A stretch of 64,000 nt of DNA from Halobacterium sp. R2-5 (GCF_011734195.1 NZ_JAANTH010000003.1:186001-250000), one strand, 5' to 3'. Positions 17,221-27,209 are shown, numbered from the stretch's first letter. Notes: generated from the sequence alone by a model not told the origin. A program made the numbers and translations.

Positions 17221-17443
17221 AATCTGGGGGTACGTTAACAAACAACTAAAGTCTACTGGGGCCCAACGCGACCTAGTCTGATGAAGCGTCTTTCAGAATC
17301 GGATGTTCAGAGGCTGCACGAAATTATTCGAAGTGTGCATGGGTACAGGGGGAACAAGACGTACGTCACCTCTCCTAGTGATCTGAGCTCAGTCCACAGT
17401 ACCCCCGTTGGAAAATCAGATTTATCGAAAGCCAGGTCAATCG

Positions 17444-18790
17444 TTACGCGACGAGGTTTCGGAACTTGTCGAGGTCAACGTTTTCAAACTCCTCGATCGC
17501 ATCGGAGAGAACGTCGACGTCCGTATCATTGAGTCGGGTCTCGGCACACGTCATGAACTTTGAACGGAGCCGCTCTTCGCTAACTGGGTTATTCGGGCTC
17601 CCGGGTGCGTAGCGAATCTCTTCACGATACTTCTCGCCGTCAGTTGTTGTTACGCGAACGATCGCGCCGTACCCGGCGTACTGGTCGCCAAAGAGATTCT
17701 CTTCAAACGCTCGTGACACCTTCTCAATCGCCTCCTTCGTTTCAGGCTGAGCAACGTACTCGTCGGTGAATTCATGAATGCCAGCATCGCCCTCGCGTAG
17801 AATCGCGGCGAGACAGAACTCAATCGAGAACTTCGCCTGGAGCGCGTCCTCCGGTTTGGCGTGGATTAGCATCTCCGAGGCAGCGTCGTCGAGTGTCACA
17901 ACGATTTCCTCAACGGATTCGGGAGTCAGATCATGTTCCGTAACGAGGTCGCGCATACCATCCATTGCTGCGTGCGTGATAACGCCAGATGGGTACGGCT
18001 TGAAGCCAATGTCGAGAACGGCCCACTCCTCGGAGAGCCCCTCAGTAATTTCGTCAGGGTCGTACGCATCGTCAATGGTCATGACCCGATTGTAGCCGAT
18101 GTCACCCTCGAAGATCTCCGGGTCAGCTGTAAACCCATCACGCGCGAGTAGCGCGGCGCGGACGCCCATCTGGGCAGCGTGGCCTGCATGGAGCGGTTTC
18201 GTCATCGAGCCGAAGTTCTTCTTAAGGGACGACGAGGAGGACGCGACAATCCCGAATGCACGAGCGATTGCTTCGGAATCTAAACCGAGAACGTGGGCAG
18301 CGGCTGCTGCGGCACCGAAAGATCCTGCGGTCCCCGTACTGTGCCATCCGTTCTGGTAGTGTTCGGGGTAGGTGCTGTGGCCGACGCGGAATGCAGCTTC
18401 GCAGCCGACGATGTAGCCAGTGAGGACATCCTCACTTGTGGCGTTGACATCATCCGCTGCTGCGAGTGAGGCTGCAAACACCGGTGATGTCGGGTGAATG
18501 ACGATAGTTTCGAACGTGTCATCATAGTCAATTGCGTGACCGAAGGCACCGTTGGCAAGAGCTGCGGATGGCGGGGAACGTGTCCCACGCTGGAAAACGG
18601 TTGCGTCACCGTCACCGCCGTACGCGTCAAGATAGTCGTAGACCTTGTTCCCGACCTCATGGTGGGAGCCAAACAATGCAACTCCCACGTAGTCCCGGAT
18701 TGCGGCCTTTGCGTGACTGGTTGCATCCTCAGGGATGTCGTCGAGTGAGGTTGACGCTACAAACTCTGCGAGCATGGCTGTTTCACCCAT
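17444..18790 (-). CDS. MmgE/PrpD family dehydratase
   Basis: 448 residues from the ATG at 18790 (MGETAMLAEF). Family marks are AIRDYVGVALFGS, the active-site region GAFGHAIDYDDT, YIVGCEAAFRVGH, GSFGAAAAAAHVLGLD and MTKPLHAGHAAQMGV. Relatives include 2-methylcitrate dehydratase, cis-aconitate decarboxylase and 2-methylaconitate isomerase-like enzymes; the exact substrate cannot be chosen from motifs. A palindrome lies on its promoter (18866) and an IclR regulator follows at 19568. It probably belongs to the organic-acid catabolic island with TctCBA and the enolase-superfamily dehydratase. Confidence 0.88.
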   Translation of the reverse strand: MGETAMLAEFVASTSLDDIPEDATSHAKAAIRDYVGVALFGSHHEVGNKVYDYLDAYGGDGDATVFQRGTRSPPSAALANGAFGHAIDYDDTFETIVIHPTSPVFAASLAAADDVNATSEDVLTGYIVGCEAAFRVGHSTYPEHYQNGWHSTGTAGSFGAAAAAAHVLGLDSEAIARAFGIVASSSSSLKKNFGSMTKPLHAGHAAQMGVRAALLARDGFTADPEIFEGDIGYNRVMTIDDAYDPDEITEGLSEEWAVLDIGFKPYPSGVITHAAMDGMRDLVTEHDLTPESVEEIVVTLDDAASEMLIHAKPEDALQAKFSIEFCLAAILREGDAGIHEFTDEYVAQPETKEAIEKVSRAFEENLFGDQYAGYGAIVRVTTTDGEKYREEIRYAPGSPNNPVSEERLRSKFMTCAETRLNDTDVDVLSDAIEEFENVDLDKFRNLVA

Positions 18791-18865
18791 GGGGTAGTGG
18801 TTTCGACATATCACCATTAGTGTTTCGACCTGCAGTCCTGCGATTTGGGGTGCTTGTGACCGAAG

Positions 18866-18886
18866 GTTCGTTCGTGTGTAACGAAC
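18866..18886. promoter_or_regulatory. GTTCGTT palindrome, candidate operator of the MmgE/PrpD gene
   Basis: GTTCGTT (18866-18872) and AACGAAC (18880-18886) with a 7-base spacer. On the minus strand it lies just after a TAAATA box and about 75 bp before the start codon at 18790, a repressor-type position. A weaker form, GTTCG-7-CGAAC, lies near 19102-19118. The IclR protein at 19568 is the nearest candidate binder. Confidence 0.5.
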
Positions 18887-19567
18887 GATATTTAGGCTGA
18901 TGTCGCTATCAGCCGCCCCACTCGTATCAGTAAAAATGGAATTACAATACTACTATTGTAAACTCAGCCAATTGGAAGTTTTTTGGATTCTTCCCCACTT
19001 CCTCATTGATGCGTCAATCTCATTCCACTGAATGTAATGATAGTTTGATTCATTGTGCGAATATTCGTAATAGACTGCGCCAACATCCTGAGAAAGTACT
19101 GTTCGTTGGTGGCGAACGTAGTGCTTCCTTGCCGTCAGAGAGCACTAACCGGCGGCTCCATCAGGACCAGCACTAACTGCGATACACCCCGAATAGCACT
19201 TTCTCGAGTGGCGTTCTCATTCATCCGCCAACGACGAGATAACTAATGTCGACAAATTCGGTGTCGTCGTCGATCGGGTTTGCGAGTCGGGCAAGCAACC
19301 GAGAAGACGAAATCGTCTGCTCCTGTATCACTATCACCCACTCTTTGTCTACCATCTTACGCTCACAAAGCCTCCACTCTGTTCGATCATTTTGCGGTTG
19401 AGAACTCCCGGATGAACTTCACCAATGAATAGTCGCAGGAGCAACCCACCCAATTCGACGATTTGAGTAGCCTCCCTGTCCTTGACCGGAAGTAGGATGA
19501 TTGCTAATCTAATACTCGTCCGACAGCAGTTAGATTAGTGGTATACCGCACAAAATCCCCGGATTAG
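18887..19567. other. Intergenic region between the PrpD-like and IclR genes
   Basis: About 680 bp, relatively A/T-rich. Apart from the weak second palindrome near 19102 I find no defensible gene, hairpin or IS end. Confidence 0.4.
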
Positions 19568-20326
19568 CTACGAATACTCGAGCTTCAACTCAAGTTCGTT
19601 CGCGGTTCCTCGAAGTAGATTGGGCAGTTCCTCCCTGAACCACTCTGTATCCAGTCGGTGGCGCGGACCGGACACGCTGAAGGACCCAACGACTTGCCCA
19701 TTTGCAATAACGGGGACGCCAAGCGACCATAGACCGTCAATCGACTCTTCCTTGTTTGTCGCGTATCCACGCTCGGTTATCCGGTCAAGCTCCGCATATA
19801 ATTCGTCCTCGTCCGTAATCGTGTGCTCGGTCTCAGCCGGAAGCCCCCACCGGTCGATCACCTCCTGAACTCGGTCACGGTCCATGAACGCGAGGATCGC
19901 TTTTCCACCGGCGCTAGAGTGGAGGTACCGAAGCTTGCCAGGGTGGCGATCCGCTTGAACGGCCCGTTCACCCTCGCTGATGTGTAGATAGACACCTTGT
20001 TTGTGTTCCTCGACGAAGAACTGTGCGCGCTCCTCCGTCTCTTTAGCAAGCTGTTCAACCATTGGGCCAGCCTTTTGCGTCACTTCGCGTCTGTTCCGTG
20101 TGTACTCCCCAATAGAGAGAAACCGGAGTCCAGGGTAGTACTTGTCCTCTTCCATGACGGCATATCCGAGCGAACGCAGCGTGGAGAGCTGTTGATGGAC
20201 CGTGCTCTTCGCAAGATTAAGTTCCTGGGAGATCTCTGTTACGCCAGCTCCGTCGCGTTCGACTAGTAACTCTACGATATTGAACATCGTTTCGACCGAT
20301 TGGACCGACCGAGAGAGTTCGTCCAT
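19568..20326 (-). CDS. IclR-family transcriptional regulator
   Basis: 252 residues from the ATG at 20326 (MDELSRSVQSV). The N-terminal winged helix reads VTEISQELNLAKSTVHQQLSTLRSLGYAVM in two joined helices and wing, then the ligand-binding IclR domain with YLHSSAGGKAILAFMDRDRV and SIDGLWSLGVPVIANGQVVG. IclR proteins control aromatic and organic-acid catabolism by binding a pathway intermediate. It lies between the PrpD-like gene and an MFS carrier on the same strand, so it probably governs this island. Confidence 0.92.
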   Translation of the reverse strand: MDELSRSVQSVETMFNIVELLVERDGAGVTEISQELNLAKSTVHQQLSTLRSLGYAVMEEDKYYPGLRFLSIGEYTRNRREVTQKAGPMVEQLAKETEERAQFFVEEHKQGVYLHISEGERAVQADRHPGKLRYLHSSAGGKAILAFMDRDRVQEVIDRWGLPAETEHTITDEDELYAELDRITERGYATNKEESIDGLWSLGVPVIANGQVVGSFSVSGPRHRLDTEWFREELPNLLRGTANELELKLEYS

Positions 20327-20431
20327 GACGAACAACTTGTGTGCATTCCCTTCAATCCTGCGGCGGATTAACGCCACTACGACCCGAAATCAACGCAGGT
20401 CCGATTCAATTTCGCCAATCACGACGCCAAA

Positions 20432-21628
20432 CTACCGCAACAGCACTACGATGAGTCCAGCGACCGCCGATACGCCCGCGATAACCGCGAACGCAGTAAC
20501 GAACCCAACAACATCGGAGATGTACCCAACAAATGCGGGTGCCAAGGCACCGACTCCAGTCATACCAGTCCGGATAACACCGAGCGTGCCACCACCAATG
20601 CTCTCAGGGATAACGTCCATCAGGTAGGAGTCACGGACAGGCCGGAATCCATGGAAGCCGGCTCCGACAACCACCGTCGTGACTACAAGAACGGGAAGAC
20701 TCTCTGCTACGACTAACGTCGTGATGCCAAGGAACATTGCGGCGAACAGCAGGCTGCTAACTCGTAGGCGGCCCATGCGATCGCTGAGATCACCGGTGAC
20801 AGTCTGAGACACACTCGCGGCGAACAAGAGACTATACAGAATCCCAGAGACTTCCCCATCTAGTCCCTTTTCGGTCGCCAAGAATAGTGGAAAGAATGAG
20901 GAGAGTCCGTTCCAAGCAAACGTAAACAACATCGTGACGACCATGAACAGCAACAGACTCCGATTTCTGAACACCGCAAGATAGCTCACGTCCTCCCCAT
21001 CGGCAGCACCCTCGACGGCACCTGCGCTACCGCGTGCCATCAACTCGTCGTCGTTCCGCACGCGGAGCAAAAACAGGAGGATTAGGATGGCAGTGACGGT
21101 AGCCCCGAGAACAAAGACGCCCTGCCAGACAGTGATGGCGAGAATGCCGGCGACTGCAAGCGGGGCGGTCATCCCGCCTAGCTGGCCGATTGTATCCATG
21201 ACTCCGAGCGCCCGACCGGTTCGATCCGGGTACTGACTCGACAACAGTGGAATCGCGACCGCCTTGTGTGGTCCTGTTCCAAGCCCAATCATGATCGCCG
21301 CGATAAGAACGACGGCGAAACTGGGGCTTGCGGCCGCGAGGAGTGCTGCAAACGCGAACACTGTGGCACCGAGGAGGATGACGAACGATCGCCCAATCCG
21401 GTCGCCGAGCATTCCAGCCGGGAACTGAACGGTCGAGTATGCCAGCATCATCGCGGTGAAGAGGATGCCAGTCTGTGTATTCGACACGTTGTAGATCGCC
21501 TGAAACGTCTCGAATAAGGGGGGAAACACGAACCGGAGAAACTGGACCATGAACCACAGTAGCGAGACGAGGACTACAAGATCATACGTGCGGACCGTTG
21601 AGTACAGACTTCTCCAAGAGACGTTCAT
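20432..21628 (-). CDS. Major facilitator superfamily transporter
   Basis: 398 residues with about twelve hydrophobic helices. The loop 2-3 motif reads PAGMLGDRIGRSFV, followed in the second half by the related TGDLSDRMGRLRVSS, the classic MFS internal repeat. A long acidic central loop (GAVEGAADGEDVS) separates the halves. The substrate is unknown; a carboxylate or sugar acid would suit the surrounding genes. It is divergent from the SDR gene at 21709, with about 80 bp between the starts. Confidence 0.88.
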   Translation of the reverse strand: MNVSWRSLYSTVRTYDLVVLVSLLWFMVQFLRFVFPPLFETFQAIYNVSNTQTGILFTAMMLAYSTVQFPAGMLGDRIGRSFVILLGATVFAFAALLAAASPSFAVVLIAAIMIGLGTGPHKAVAIPLLSSQYPDRTGRALGVMDTIGQLGGMTAPLAVAGILAITVWQGVFVLGATVTAILILLFLLRVRNDDELMARGSAGAVEGAADGEDVSYLAVFRNRSLLLFMVVTMLFTFAWNGLSSFFPLFLATEKGLDGEVSGILYSLLFAASVSQTVTGDLSDRMGRLRVSSLLFAAMFLGITTLVVAESLPVLVVTTVVVGAGFHGFRPVRDSYLMDVIPESIGGGTLGVIRTGMTGVGALAPAFVGYISDVVGFVTAFAVIAGVSAVAGLIVVLLR

Positions 21629-21708
21629 AGATTGTGTGGGAGCCGGCGTGCGTGGAAAGCAGTGACTGGCGCAAGGACTTAAGTATACTTACCCAAAGCA
21701 AGAGGACG

Positions 21709-22506
21709 ATGGACTTACGACTTGCCGATCGAACCGCTATCGTCGCGGCTTCAAGCAAAGGGATCGGTTACGCAGTCGCAAAACGCTTCCTCGAGGAGGG
21801 CGCGAATGTGACAATCTGTTCGCGGTCGCAGGAAAGCATCGAAGACGCTGCTACTCAACTGCGGGAAGAAGCTGGCGTCGATGCCAATCGGATTCTTCCT
21901 GTGGAGTGCGATATCACTGAGCGAGATCAGATCGACCAGCTTGTTTCGCGAACGGTCGATACGTTTGGGGGGGTTGACGTGCAAGTGAACAACCACGGCG
22001 GCCCTCCGGCGGTCACATTCGAGGAGGCGACCGAGGAGCAGTGGGCCGACAGCCACGAGTTGGTCATCTCAAGCAATCGGTGGTTGGCGGAGGCGACGCT
22101 ACCCCACCTTGAGGACAGTGATCTTGGGTCGCTAATCACCGTCACGAGCGCCTCGGCCAGAGAACCCCCACTGGGGCATGCGATTTCGAATGTGTACCGG
22201 CTCGGCCTCTACGGGCTCACGAAAACGATCTCTCGGGAGTTTGCACCCGCCGTCCGTGCTAACGCCGTGACTCCTCGCTTCATAATGACGGACCGGATCG
22301 AGTACAAAGTGGAACGGCGGGCAGAACAACGTGACATTTCGTGGGATGAAGCACTCCAGAGCCGCGTCGATGAGGTGTCGATGGATCGACCGGGCAAGCC
22401 GTCCGAGTTTGCCGACGCCGTCGCGTTCTTCGCGTCGCCACGCTCTAGCTACATGACGGGCGAGGTAGTGAGCGTCGACGGTGGTTGGAGTCGCCACGTG
22501 CTGTAA
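21709..22506 (+). CDS. Short-chain dehydrogenase/reductase (SDR)
   Basis: 265 residues from the ATG at 21709. The nucleotide site is AASSKGIGYAVAKRF in place of the usual TGxxxGIG. NNHGG follows the fourth strand, and the active-site region reads TVTSASAREPPLGHAISN then VYRLGLYGLTKTISREF. The Ser-Tyr-Lys triad positions are partly altered compared with standard SDRs; this pattern (RLGLxGLxKT) occurs in a recognised subgroup often annotated as 3-oxoacyl-ACP reductase-like. The end has YMTGEVVSVDGG, the usual C-terminal signature. It is probably an NAD(P)-dependent step on a hydroxy or keto acid. It precedes the enolase-superfamily gene. Confidence 0.87.
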   Translation: MDLRLADRTAIVAASSKGIGYAVAKRFLEEGANVTICSRSQESIEDAATQLREEAGVDANRILPVECDITERDQIDQLVSRTVDTFGGVDVQVNNHGGPPAVTFEEATEEQWADSHELVISSNRWLAEATLPHLEDSDLGSLITVTSASAREPPLGHAISNVYRLGLYGLTKTISREFAPAVRANAVTPRFIMTDRIEYKVERRAEQRDISWDEALQSRVDEVSMDRPGKPSEFADAVAFFASPRSSYMTGEVVSVDGGWSRHVL

Positions 22507-22615
22507 GCCAGCTGGCCATACCAAGCCAACCCACTTGCGGCGGCTCGGGATGAGCCGGTCAATCGCTCTGGCACCCCATTAATTTTTATGAGATGGTGTG
22601 CATGAGCGAACTGCA

Positions 22616-23743
22616 ATGGAAGTAACCGATATCGAAACTGCAGTTCTCGGGAGCGCTGTCGATGCCGCGTCCCTACCGGCGCAGGTTGGCGCCCGAGAAC
22701 TCGACATTAGTTCGGTTGTCGTGAAGGTACATACGGACGAAGGGATCACCGGACTCGGAGAGTCGTTCTACCGCTCCGAGGAGAACAATCGGTTCCTAGC
22801 CCAGTCCATCGAGTCGATCGGCCGCCACGTCATCGGCAAAGATCCACGTGACGTTAAGGACATCTGGCACGAGCTGTACCTCCACGTGAAGCGTGCGGGT
22901 GCATACGGTGCTCTGAGCGCGATCGATGAGGCACTTTGGGACATCGTCGGCAAGAACGCCGGACTACCGGTGTACGAGCTACTCGGCGGTCAGACCGGCA
23001 CCGTTAACGCGTACGCGACGTTCCCGGTCGATAAGGAAGCGGACGAGCTGGTTGAATATGCAAACTGGCTCGACGAAAAGGGCTTCGAGGCGATGAAGGT
23101 AGGTGCCGGCTTTGGCGTCGAGGAAGACCGCCACCGCATCCGGACCATCACCGAAGGCAGTCCGGAGGGCTTTGGGCTGGCCATCGACGCGAACACGTCG
23201 TACGAATACACTGATGCCCGCCGCGTCGCAAAGACGGCCGGTGAGTACGAGGTCGAATGGTTCGAAGAACCTATCGCCCACACGGATATACAGGGGCAGG
23301 CCCAGCTCAACCAAGACGTCGAAGTCCCGATTTCGGGATACCAGACACACACCCCTCATTACCCAGCAAAGAAGCACCTCGAAGCGGGCGCACTCGATAT
23401 TTATCAGCCCTCCGTCGACTACGTCGGCGGCATCACGGGGGCAATGCGCGTCGCCAACCTAGTTGAGACGTACAACAAAGAGCTCGTTCCGCACGCGCTC
23501 GGACCAGCGATTAACTATGCCGCCAGCCTCCACGTGGCGGCGGCGAGCCGCAAGTGCTCGCTCATCGAGTTCGCCGTCCTCGACGACGACATCGACGATC
23601 CCGGCGAGTATATCGCCGGCAAGTACGTCGAAAACCAGGACGCCATCTACGTCCAAGACGGTGGGCGCATCGACCCGCCGTCTGAACCTGGACTCGGTGT
23701 CACCATCGACGACGAGGTCTTCGAGGAGTACCGGATCGACTAA
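22616..23743 (+). CDS. Mandelate racemase/muconate lactonizing enzyme family protein (acid-sugar dehydratase-like)
   Basis: 375 residues from the ATG at 22616. Enolase-superfamily layout: N-terminal capping domain with ITGLGESFYRSEE, then a TIM barrel with AMKVGAGFG (catalytic Lys), GLAIDANTSYEY (metal Asp), EWFEEPIAHTD (metal Glu), and near the end VPHALGPAINYAAS (catalytic His region). The metal site and acid/base residues look intact. Members dehydrate or racemise acid sugars and related hydroxy acids; substrate uncertain. It is downstream of the SDR and upstream of the TctCBA importer. Confidence 0.87.
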   Translation: MEVTDIETAVLGSAVDAASLPAQVGARELDISSVVVKVHTDEGITGLGESFYRSEENNRFLAQSIESIGRHVIGKDPRDVKDIWHELYLHVKRAGAYGALSAIDEALWDIVGKNAGLPVYELLGGQTGTVNAYATFPVDKEADELVEYANWLDEKGFEAMKVGAGFGVEEDRHRIRTITEGSPEGFGLAIDANTSYEYTDARRVAKTAGEYEVEWFEEPIAHTDIQGQAQLNQDVEVPISGYQTHTPHYPAKKHLEAGALDIYQPSVDYVGGITGAMRVANLVETYNKELVPHALGPAINYAASLHVAAASRKCSLIEFAVLDDDIDDPGEYIAGKYVENQDAIYVQDGGRIDPPSEPGLGVTIDDEVFEEYRID

Positions 23744-24048
23744 CACGAGCCTGATAGCGACCCGCAAACTCGGGATCTCAAGCCCGGGCCAATATCTTCA
23801 TGGCGTCAGGCGTATCGGCGACGCATTCAATACCCTCACTGGGATTCGAATCCGTTACCGCCGTTTCTGCGAGCTGTACACGTCCCTGCTGTAGCTCCGA
23901 CATGTGGTTGTTACCCCTCTGTGGGGAGCGAACTCGACTTCTGCCCTATCCCCCACGAAAGTTTTATTAGGTTGTCGTAGAGACATGCCATCACCCCACG
24001 AGGATGCGTGGTGTACGCGCTACGCAATGCTCGTGGAGGAGACCAACT

Positions 24049-25143
24049 ATGAAGGACAAACTACCGACTCGACGGGAGTACCTGCGACTGACTGGCGCTG
24101 CGGGACTTGCTGGTCTCGCCGGATGTGCCGGCGGTGACGGAGGTGGCGACGGAGACGGCTCGGGCGACGGAAACACGGATTCCAACGGAAACACAGATTC
24201 CAACGGAAACACAGATTCCAACGGAGGCGGGGGCGACGACTACCCCTCCCAGCGGATGACGTTCGTCGCGTGGGCCAGCCGCGGTGGCGGCAGCGACACG
24301 ATCGTCCGGCAGGGGTACCTCCGACCGATTCGACAGAATGACTTGCTGCCAGTCGATGCTCGGGCGATTAACCAAACCGGCGGCGGTGGCGAAGCCGGAA
24401 TGCGGTACACGCTTGACCAGGACCCTGACGGCCACACCGTCCTTAACGTGACCACGAACCTGGTCGTGACGCCACTCTCACGCGACATCGGGATCACGTA
24501 CGAGGACTTCACCCCGATTGCCCGGATGGGCGTCGAGCCAATCCTGCTGGTCATTCGCGGTGACGACGACAGGTTCAACAGCATCCAAGAGTTCCGTGAC
24601 TACGCCGCAGAGAACCGTGTGTCCATTGCCTCGTTCGACGTCGGGACACAGGACCACACGGCAGCATTCCTCCTGAGTAGGCGGACGGACATGAACGCAG
24701 AGATTGTCCCCTTCTCGGGTGGCGGCGAGCAGGTTTCGGCGCTGCTGGCGGGCGACGTCGACGCTGCGGTCACCGCGCCAAGCGAGGTTAGTGACCAGCG
24801 TGAATCCGGAGAGGTGCAGTATCTCCTGCACTTCTCGGGACAGGAGCTCGAGCTCTACCCTGACGTCCCATACGTCAACCAAGCGTTCGATACGGAGATT
24901 GTCGTCGAGCAGTTCCGTGGCACTGTCGTTCACGGCGATACGCCGCAATCCCGCGTCGAGTACCTCCGAGACCTGTATGAGGAGATCTACAACACCGATG
25001 AGTTCGAGGAGTACGCCAGCAACAACAACGTGAATCCCGCGTTCCTCCGGGGCGAGGAGTTCTACAACTACGTCGAGGGGGTCAACGAACGGTTCACGGA
25101 GGTCTTCAAAGAGAACAACCTCGGTATCTATTCGGATAACTGA
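24049..25143 (+). CDS. tctC: Tripartite tricarboxylate transporter substrate-binding lipoprotein TctC
   Basis: 364 residues from the ATG at 24049. TRREYLRLTGAAGLAGLAGC is a twin-arginine signal with lipobox. A Gly/Asp/Asn-rich linker with three repeats of DSNGNT follows, then the Bug/TctC receptor fold: MTFVAWASRGGGSDTIVR, the binding-cleft region GGGEAGMRYT, and DVGTQDHTAA. It is the extracellular receptor that delivers a carboxylate to the TctAB membrane complex. Its stop overlaps the tctB start by one base. Confidence 0.92.
   Translation: MKDKLPTRREYLRLTGAAGLAGLAGCAGGDGGGDGDGSGDGNTDSNGNTDSNGNTDSNGGGGDDYPSQRMTFVAWASRGGGSDTIVRQGYLRPIRQNDLLPVDARAINQTGGGGEAGMRYTLDQDPDGHTVLNVTTNLVVTPLSRDIGITYEDFTPIARMGVEPILLVIRGDDDRFNSIQEFRDYAAENRVSIASFDVGTQDHTAAFLLSRRTDMNAEIVPFSGGGEQVSALLAGDVDAAVTAPSEVSDQRESGEVQYLLHFSGQELELYPDVPYVNQAFDTEIVVEQFRGTVVHGDTPQSRVEYLRDLYEEIYNTDEFEEYASNNNVNPAFLRGEEFYNYVEGVNERFTEVFKENNLGIYSDN
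24175..24228 (+). repeat. 18-bp tandem repeat in the tctC linker
   Basis: Three nearly perfect copies of a unit encoding DSNGNT, in the spacer between lipobox and folded domain. The copy number could vary by slippage. Confidence 0.75.
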
Positions 25144-25691
25144 TGGAATTCAAGGCGAACACAGTCCGAGAGCGGCTTGACGAGACAATCCACCTGCGCA
25201 AGAGTACAGGTGAGATTGCAATACTGGTACTGTTGGGAGTGCTCGGAGCGTTCGCTGCCATCTACAGTCAGCTGAACCTGCCACTCGAGAACCCGTTTGG
25301 TGCGGGTGTTGGACCACGACTATTCCCGCAGCTTGCGGGTGTGACGATGGTATTAATGAGCGTGTACCTGTTGTCGATCCGCCTTTGGCGGCGGCGGAGG
25401 AAGGAGCTGGATGACAAGATCGTCGAGATGCAAGTCCGCGATGGACTGCGCGTGCTCACGTTCATCCTGCTTTGCGCAGGATACATGCTCGTGTTCGAAA
25501 ACATCGGTTTCGGAGTGTCAACAACCGCACTGCTGTTCCTGTTGTTTATGACAAACGGGTTTCGGCGATATCTGCTTGCGGCGGTACTCGCCATCGGGTT
25601 CACCGTGGCTATCTACCTCGTGTTCACGACCGGACTCGGGCTCCCGCTCCCATCACCACTGCTGCGTGATCTGATCACAGGGGTGCTATAA
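25143..25691 (+). CDS. tctB: Tripartite tricarboxylate transporter small membrane subunit TctB
   Basis: 182 residues. Four hydrophobic helices, with the TctB landmark FGAGVGPRLFPQLAGVTMVL after the first helix and a basic loop (RLWRRRRKELDDK) before the second pair. It overlaps the tctC stop by one base and lies six bases before tctA, so it is the middle gene of an operon. It is the small integral subunit that pairs with TctA. Confidence 0.88.
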   Translation: MEFKANTVRERLDETIHLRKSTGEIAILVLLGVLGAFAAIYSQLNLPLENPFGAGVGPRLFPQLAGVTMVLMSVYLLSIRLWRRRRKELDDKIVEMQVRDGLRVLTFILLCAGYMLVFENIGFGVSTTALLFLLFMTNGFRRYLLAAVLAIGFTVAIYLVFTTGLGLPLPSPLLRDLITGVL

Positions 25692-25697
25692 ATAGTA

Positions 25698-27209
25698 ATG
25701 ATTGAACAATTTAGCCCGTTACAGGTCGGCGTGATGCTTGAGATATTCACCGATCCCTATCTGATCGGGATAATCATCGCATCCGTTATTATCGGCGTGT
25801 CAGCCGGGATGATCCCTGGACTCAACGCGTCCGTAACGGTTGCGATCCTTCTCCCGGTAGCGTTCGGGATGGATCCAATCCCGGCGATGATCTTCTTCTT
25901 CGGGATCTACTCCGGGGCGCAATACGGTGGATCGGTAGCAGCGATCCTCATCAACACACCCGGGACCACAGCAGCGGCCGCAACGACCTTTGACGGCTAC
26001 CCGATGTCGAAGAAGGGGGAGTCCGGTCGCGCACTGGGAATCGCAGCGCTCGCTTCCGGCCTTGGGGGATTATTCAGCGTCGTCGTACTCATCACCATCG
26101 GGCCGCCGTTCGCTGAGTTCGCGCTCAACTTCGGTCCCGCCGAAATCGCCGCGATTTCGATCTTCGGGTTAAGCCTCGTCTCCGCCGTCTCTGGCGACAG
26201 CCTAGCAAAAGGGCTTGTCGGGACGGCGCTGGGGATCTTCATCGCGACGATCGGTCGGGACCCCGTCTCGGGGTACAGCCGATTCACCCTTGACTCGCTG
26301 CTCCTAACCGACGGGATTAACTTCATCGCAGCGCTCATTGGGCTGTTCGCCGTCTCGGAAGTGCTGCTGAACGTCGAAACGATCCATGACTCAGTCAAAG
26401 GATTTGGCCAGCGGGTCGAATCCACATTCCCGTCGATGGCTGACATCAAGGAGTCCGCTCGCGTCATCGTGAGCGGTATGTTCGTCGGCTCGTTTATCGG
26501 AACGCTTCCCGGGTCCGGGTCCACGCTGGGGTCATTTATTCACTACGGCATCGCTCAGCGGATCGCCCACCGCGGGAAGGAATTCGGTACAGGCGTCATC
26601 GAGGGCGTCGCTGCTTCCGAGTCCGCGAACAACGCTGCGACTGGTGGGGCGATGATCCCGCTTCTCACCCTCGGTATTCCAGGTAGTGGCACCACGGCAG
26701 TCATGCTCGGTGCCCTAAATATCCTGAATATCAGTCCCGGACCACAGCTCTTCACCGAGCAGTCAGAGCTACTCTGGATGTGGTTCGGTGGGTTCATCTT
26801 GGCGAACATCTTCTTCGTCGTGATCGCCTTCATGCTCCTGCCGGTGTTCGTTCGAGTGTTGGAGACACCCCGTGCGATCCTGTTCTCGGTCATCGCGGTG
26901 TTGACCATCGTGGGAACGTTCGCACTCGAGAACACGCTCCGGCAGGCATGGCTGATGTTCGCTATGGGAGTCCTCGGGTACGTCCTGAAGAAGTTCGACT
27001 TCCCAGTTGGTCCAATCGTGCTTGCCATCGTGCTCGCACCGATCATTGAGTTGGGTATTCGCCGGGCCCTCGCCATCAGTGGCGGCGCAGTTGGTCCGGT
27101 GGTCACCAAGCCCATCGTCGCAATCCTACTTGTCCTCTCAGTTGTGACGTTCTTCTCGCCGTACTTCCGGGAGATTTACGACGGCCTCTCCCGGGTCCGC
27201 GCAGGATAA
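25698..27209 (+). CDS. tctA: Tripartite tricarboxylate transporter large membrane subunit TctA
   Basis: 503 residues, usual for TctA. Family motifs are GMIPGLNASVTVAILLPVAFGMDP, whose parts are separated here by short steps, YGGSVAAILINTPGTTAAA, GTLPGSGSTLGSFIHYGIAQR and GVAASESANNAATGGAMIP, followed by many hydrophobic helices. It is the channel-forming subunit of the sodium- or proton-driven importer. It is the last gene of tctCBA; a T-rich stretch near 27230 may end the transcript. Confidence 0.93.
   Translation: MIEQFSPLQVGVMLEIFTDPYLIGIIIASVIIGVSAGMIPGLNASVTVAILLPVAFGMDPIPAMIFFFGIYSGAQYGGSVAAILINTPGTTAAAATTFDGYPMSKKGESGRALGIAALASGLGGLFSVVVLITIGPPFAEFALNFGPAEIAAISIFGLSLVSAVSGDSLAKGLVGTALGIFIATIGRDPVSGYSRFTLDSLLLTDGINFIAALIGLFAVSEVLLNVETIHDSVKGFGQRVESTFPSMADIKESARVIVSGMFVGSFIGTLPGSGSTLGSFIHYGIAQRIAHRGKEFGTGVIEGVAASESANNAATGGAMIPLLTLGIPGSGTTAVMLGALNILNISPGPQLFTEQSELLWMWFGGFILANIFFVVIAFMLLPVFVRVLETPRAILFSVIAVLTIVGTFALENTLRQAWLMFAMGVLGYVLKKFDFPVGPIVLAIVLAPIIELGIRRALAISGGAVGPVVTKPIVAILLVLSVVTFFSPYFREIYDGLSRVRAG

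Noticed and set aside
17281-17532. 83-codon plus-strand frame between the DUF7260 and PrpD-like genes
   Set aside because: The N-terminal part looks protein-like, but the second half runs antisense through the PrpD-like gene and turns basic. At most a short fragment, not supportable.
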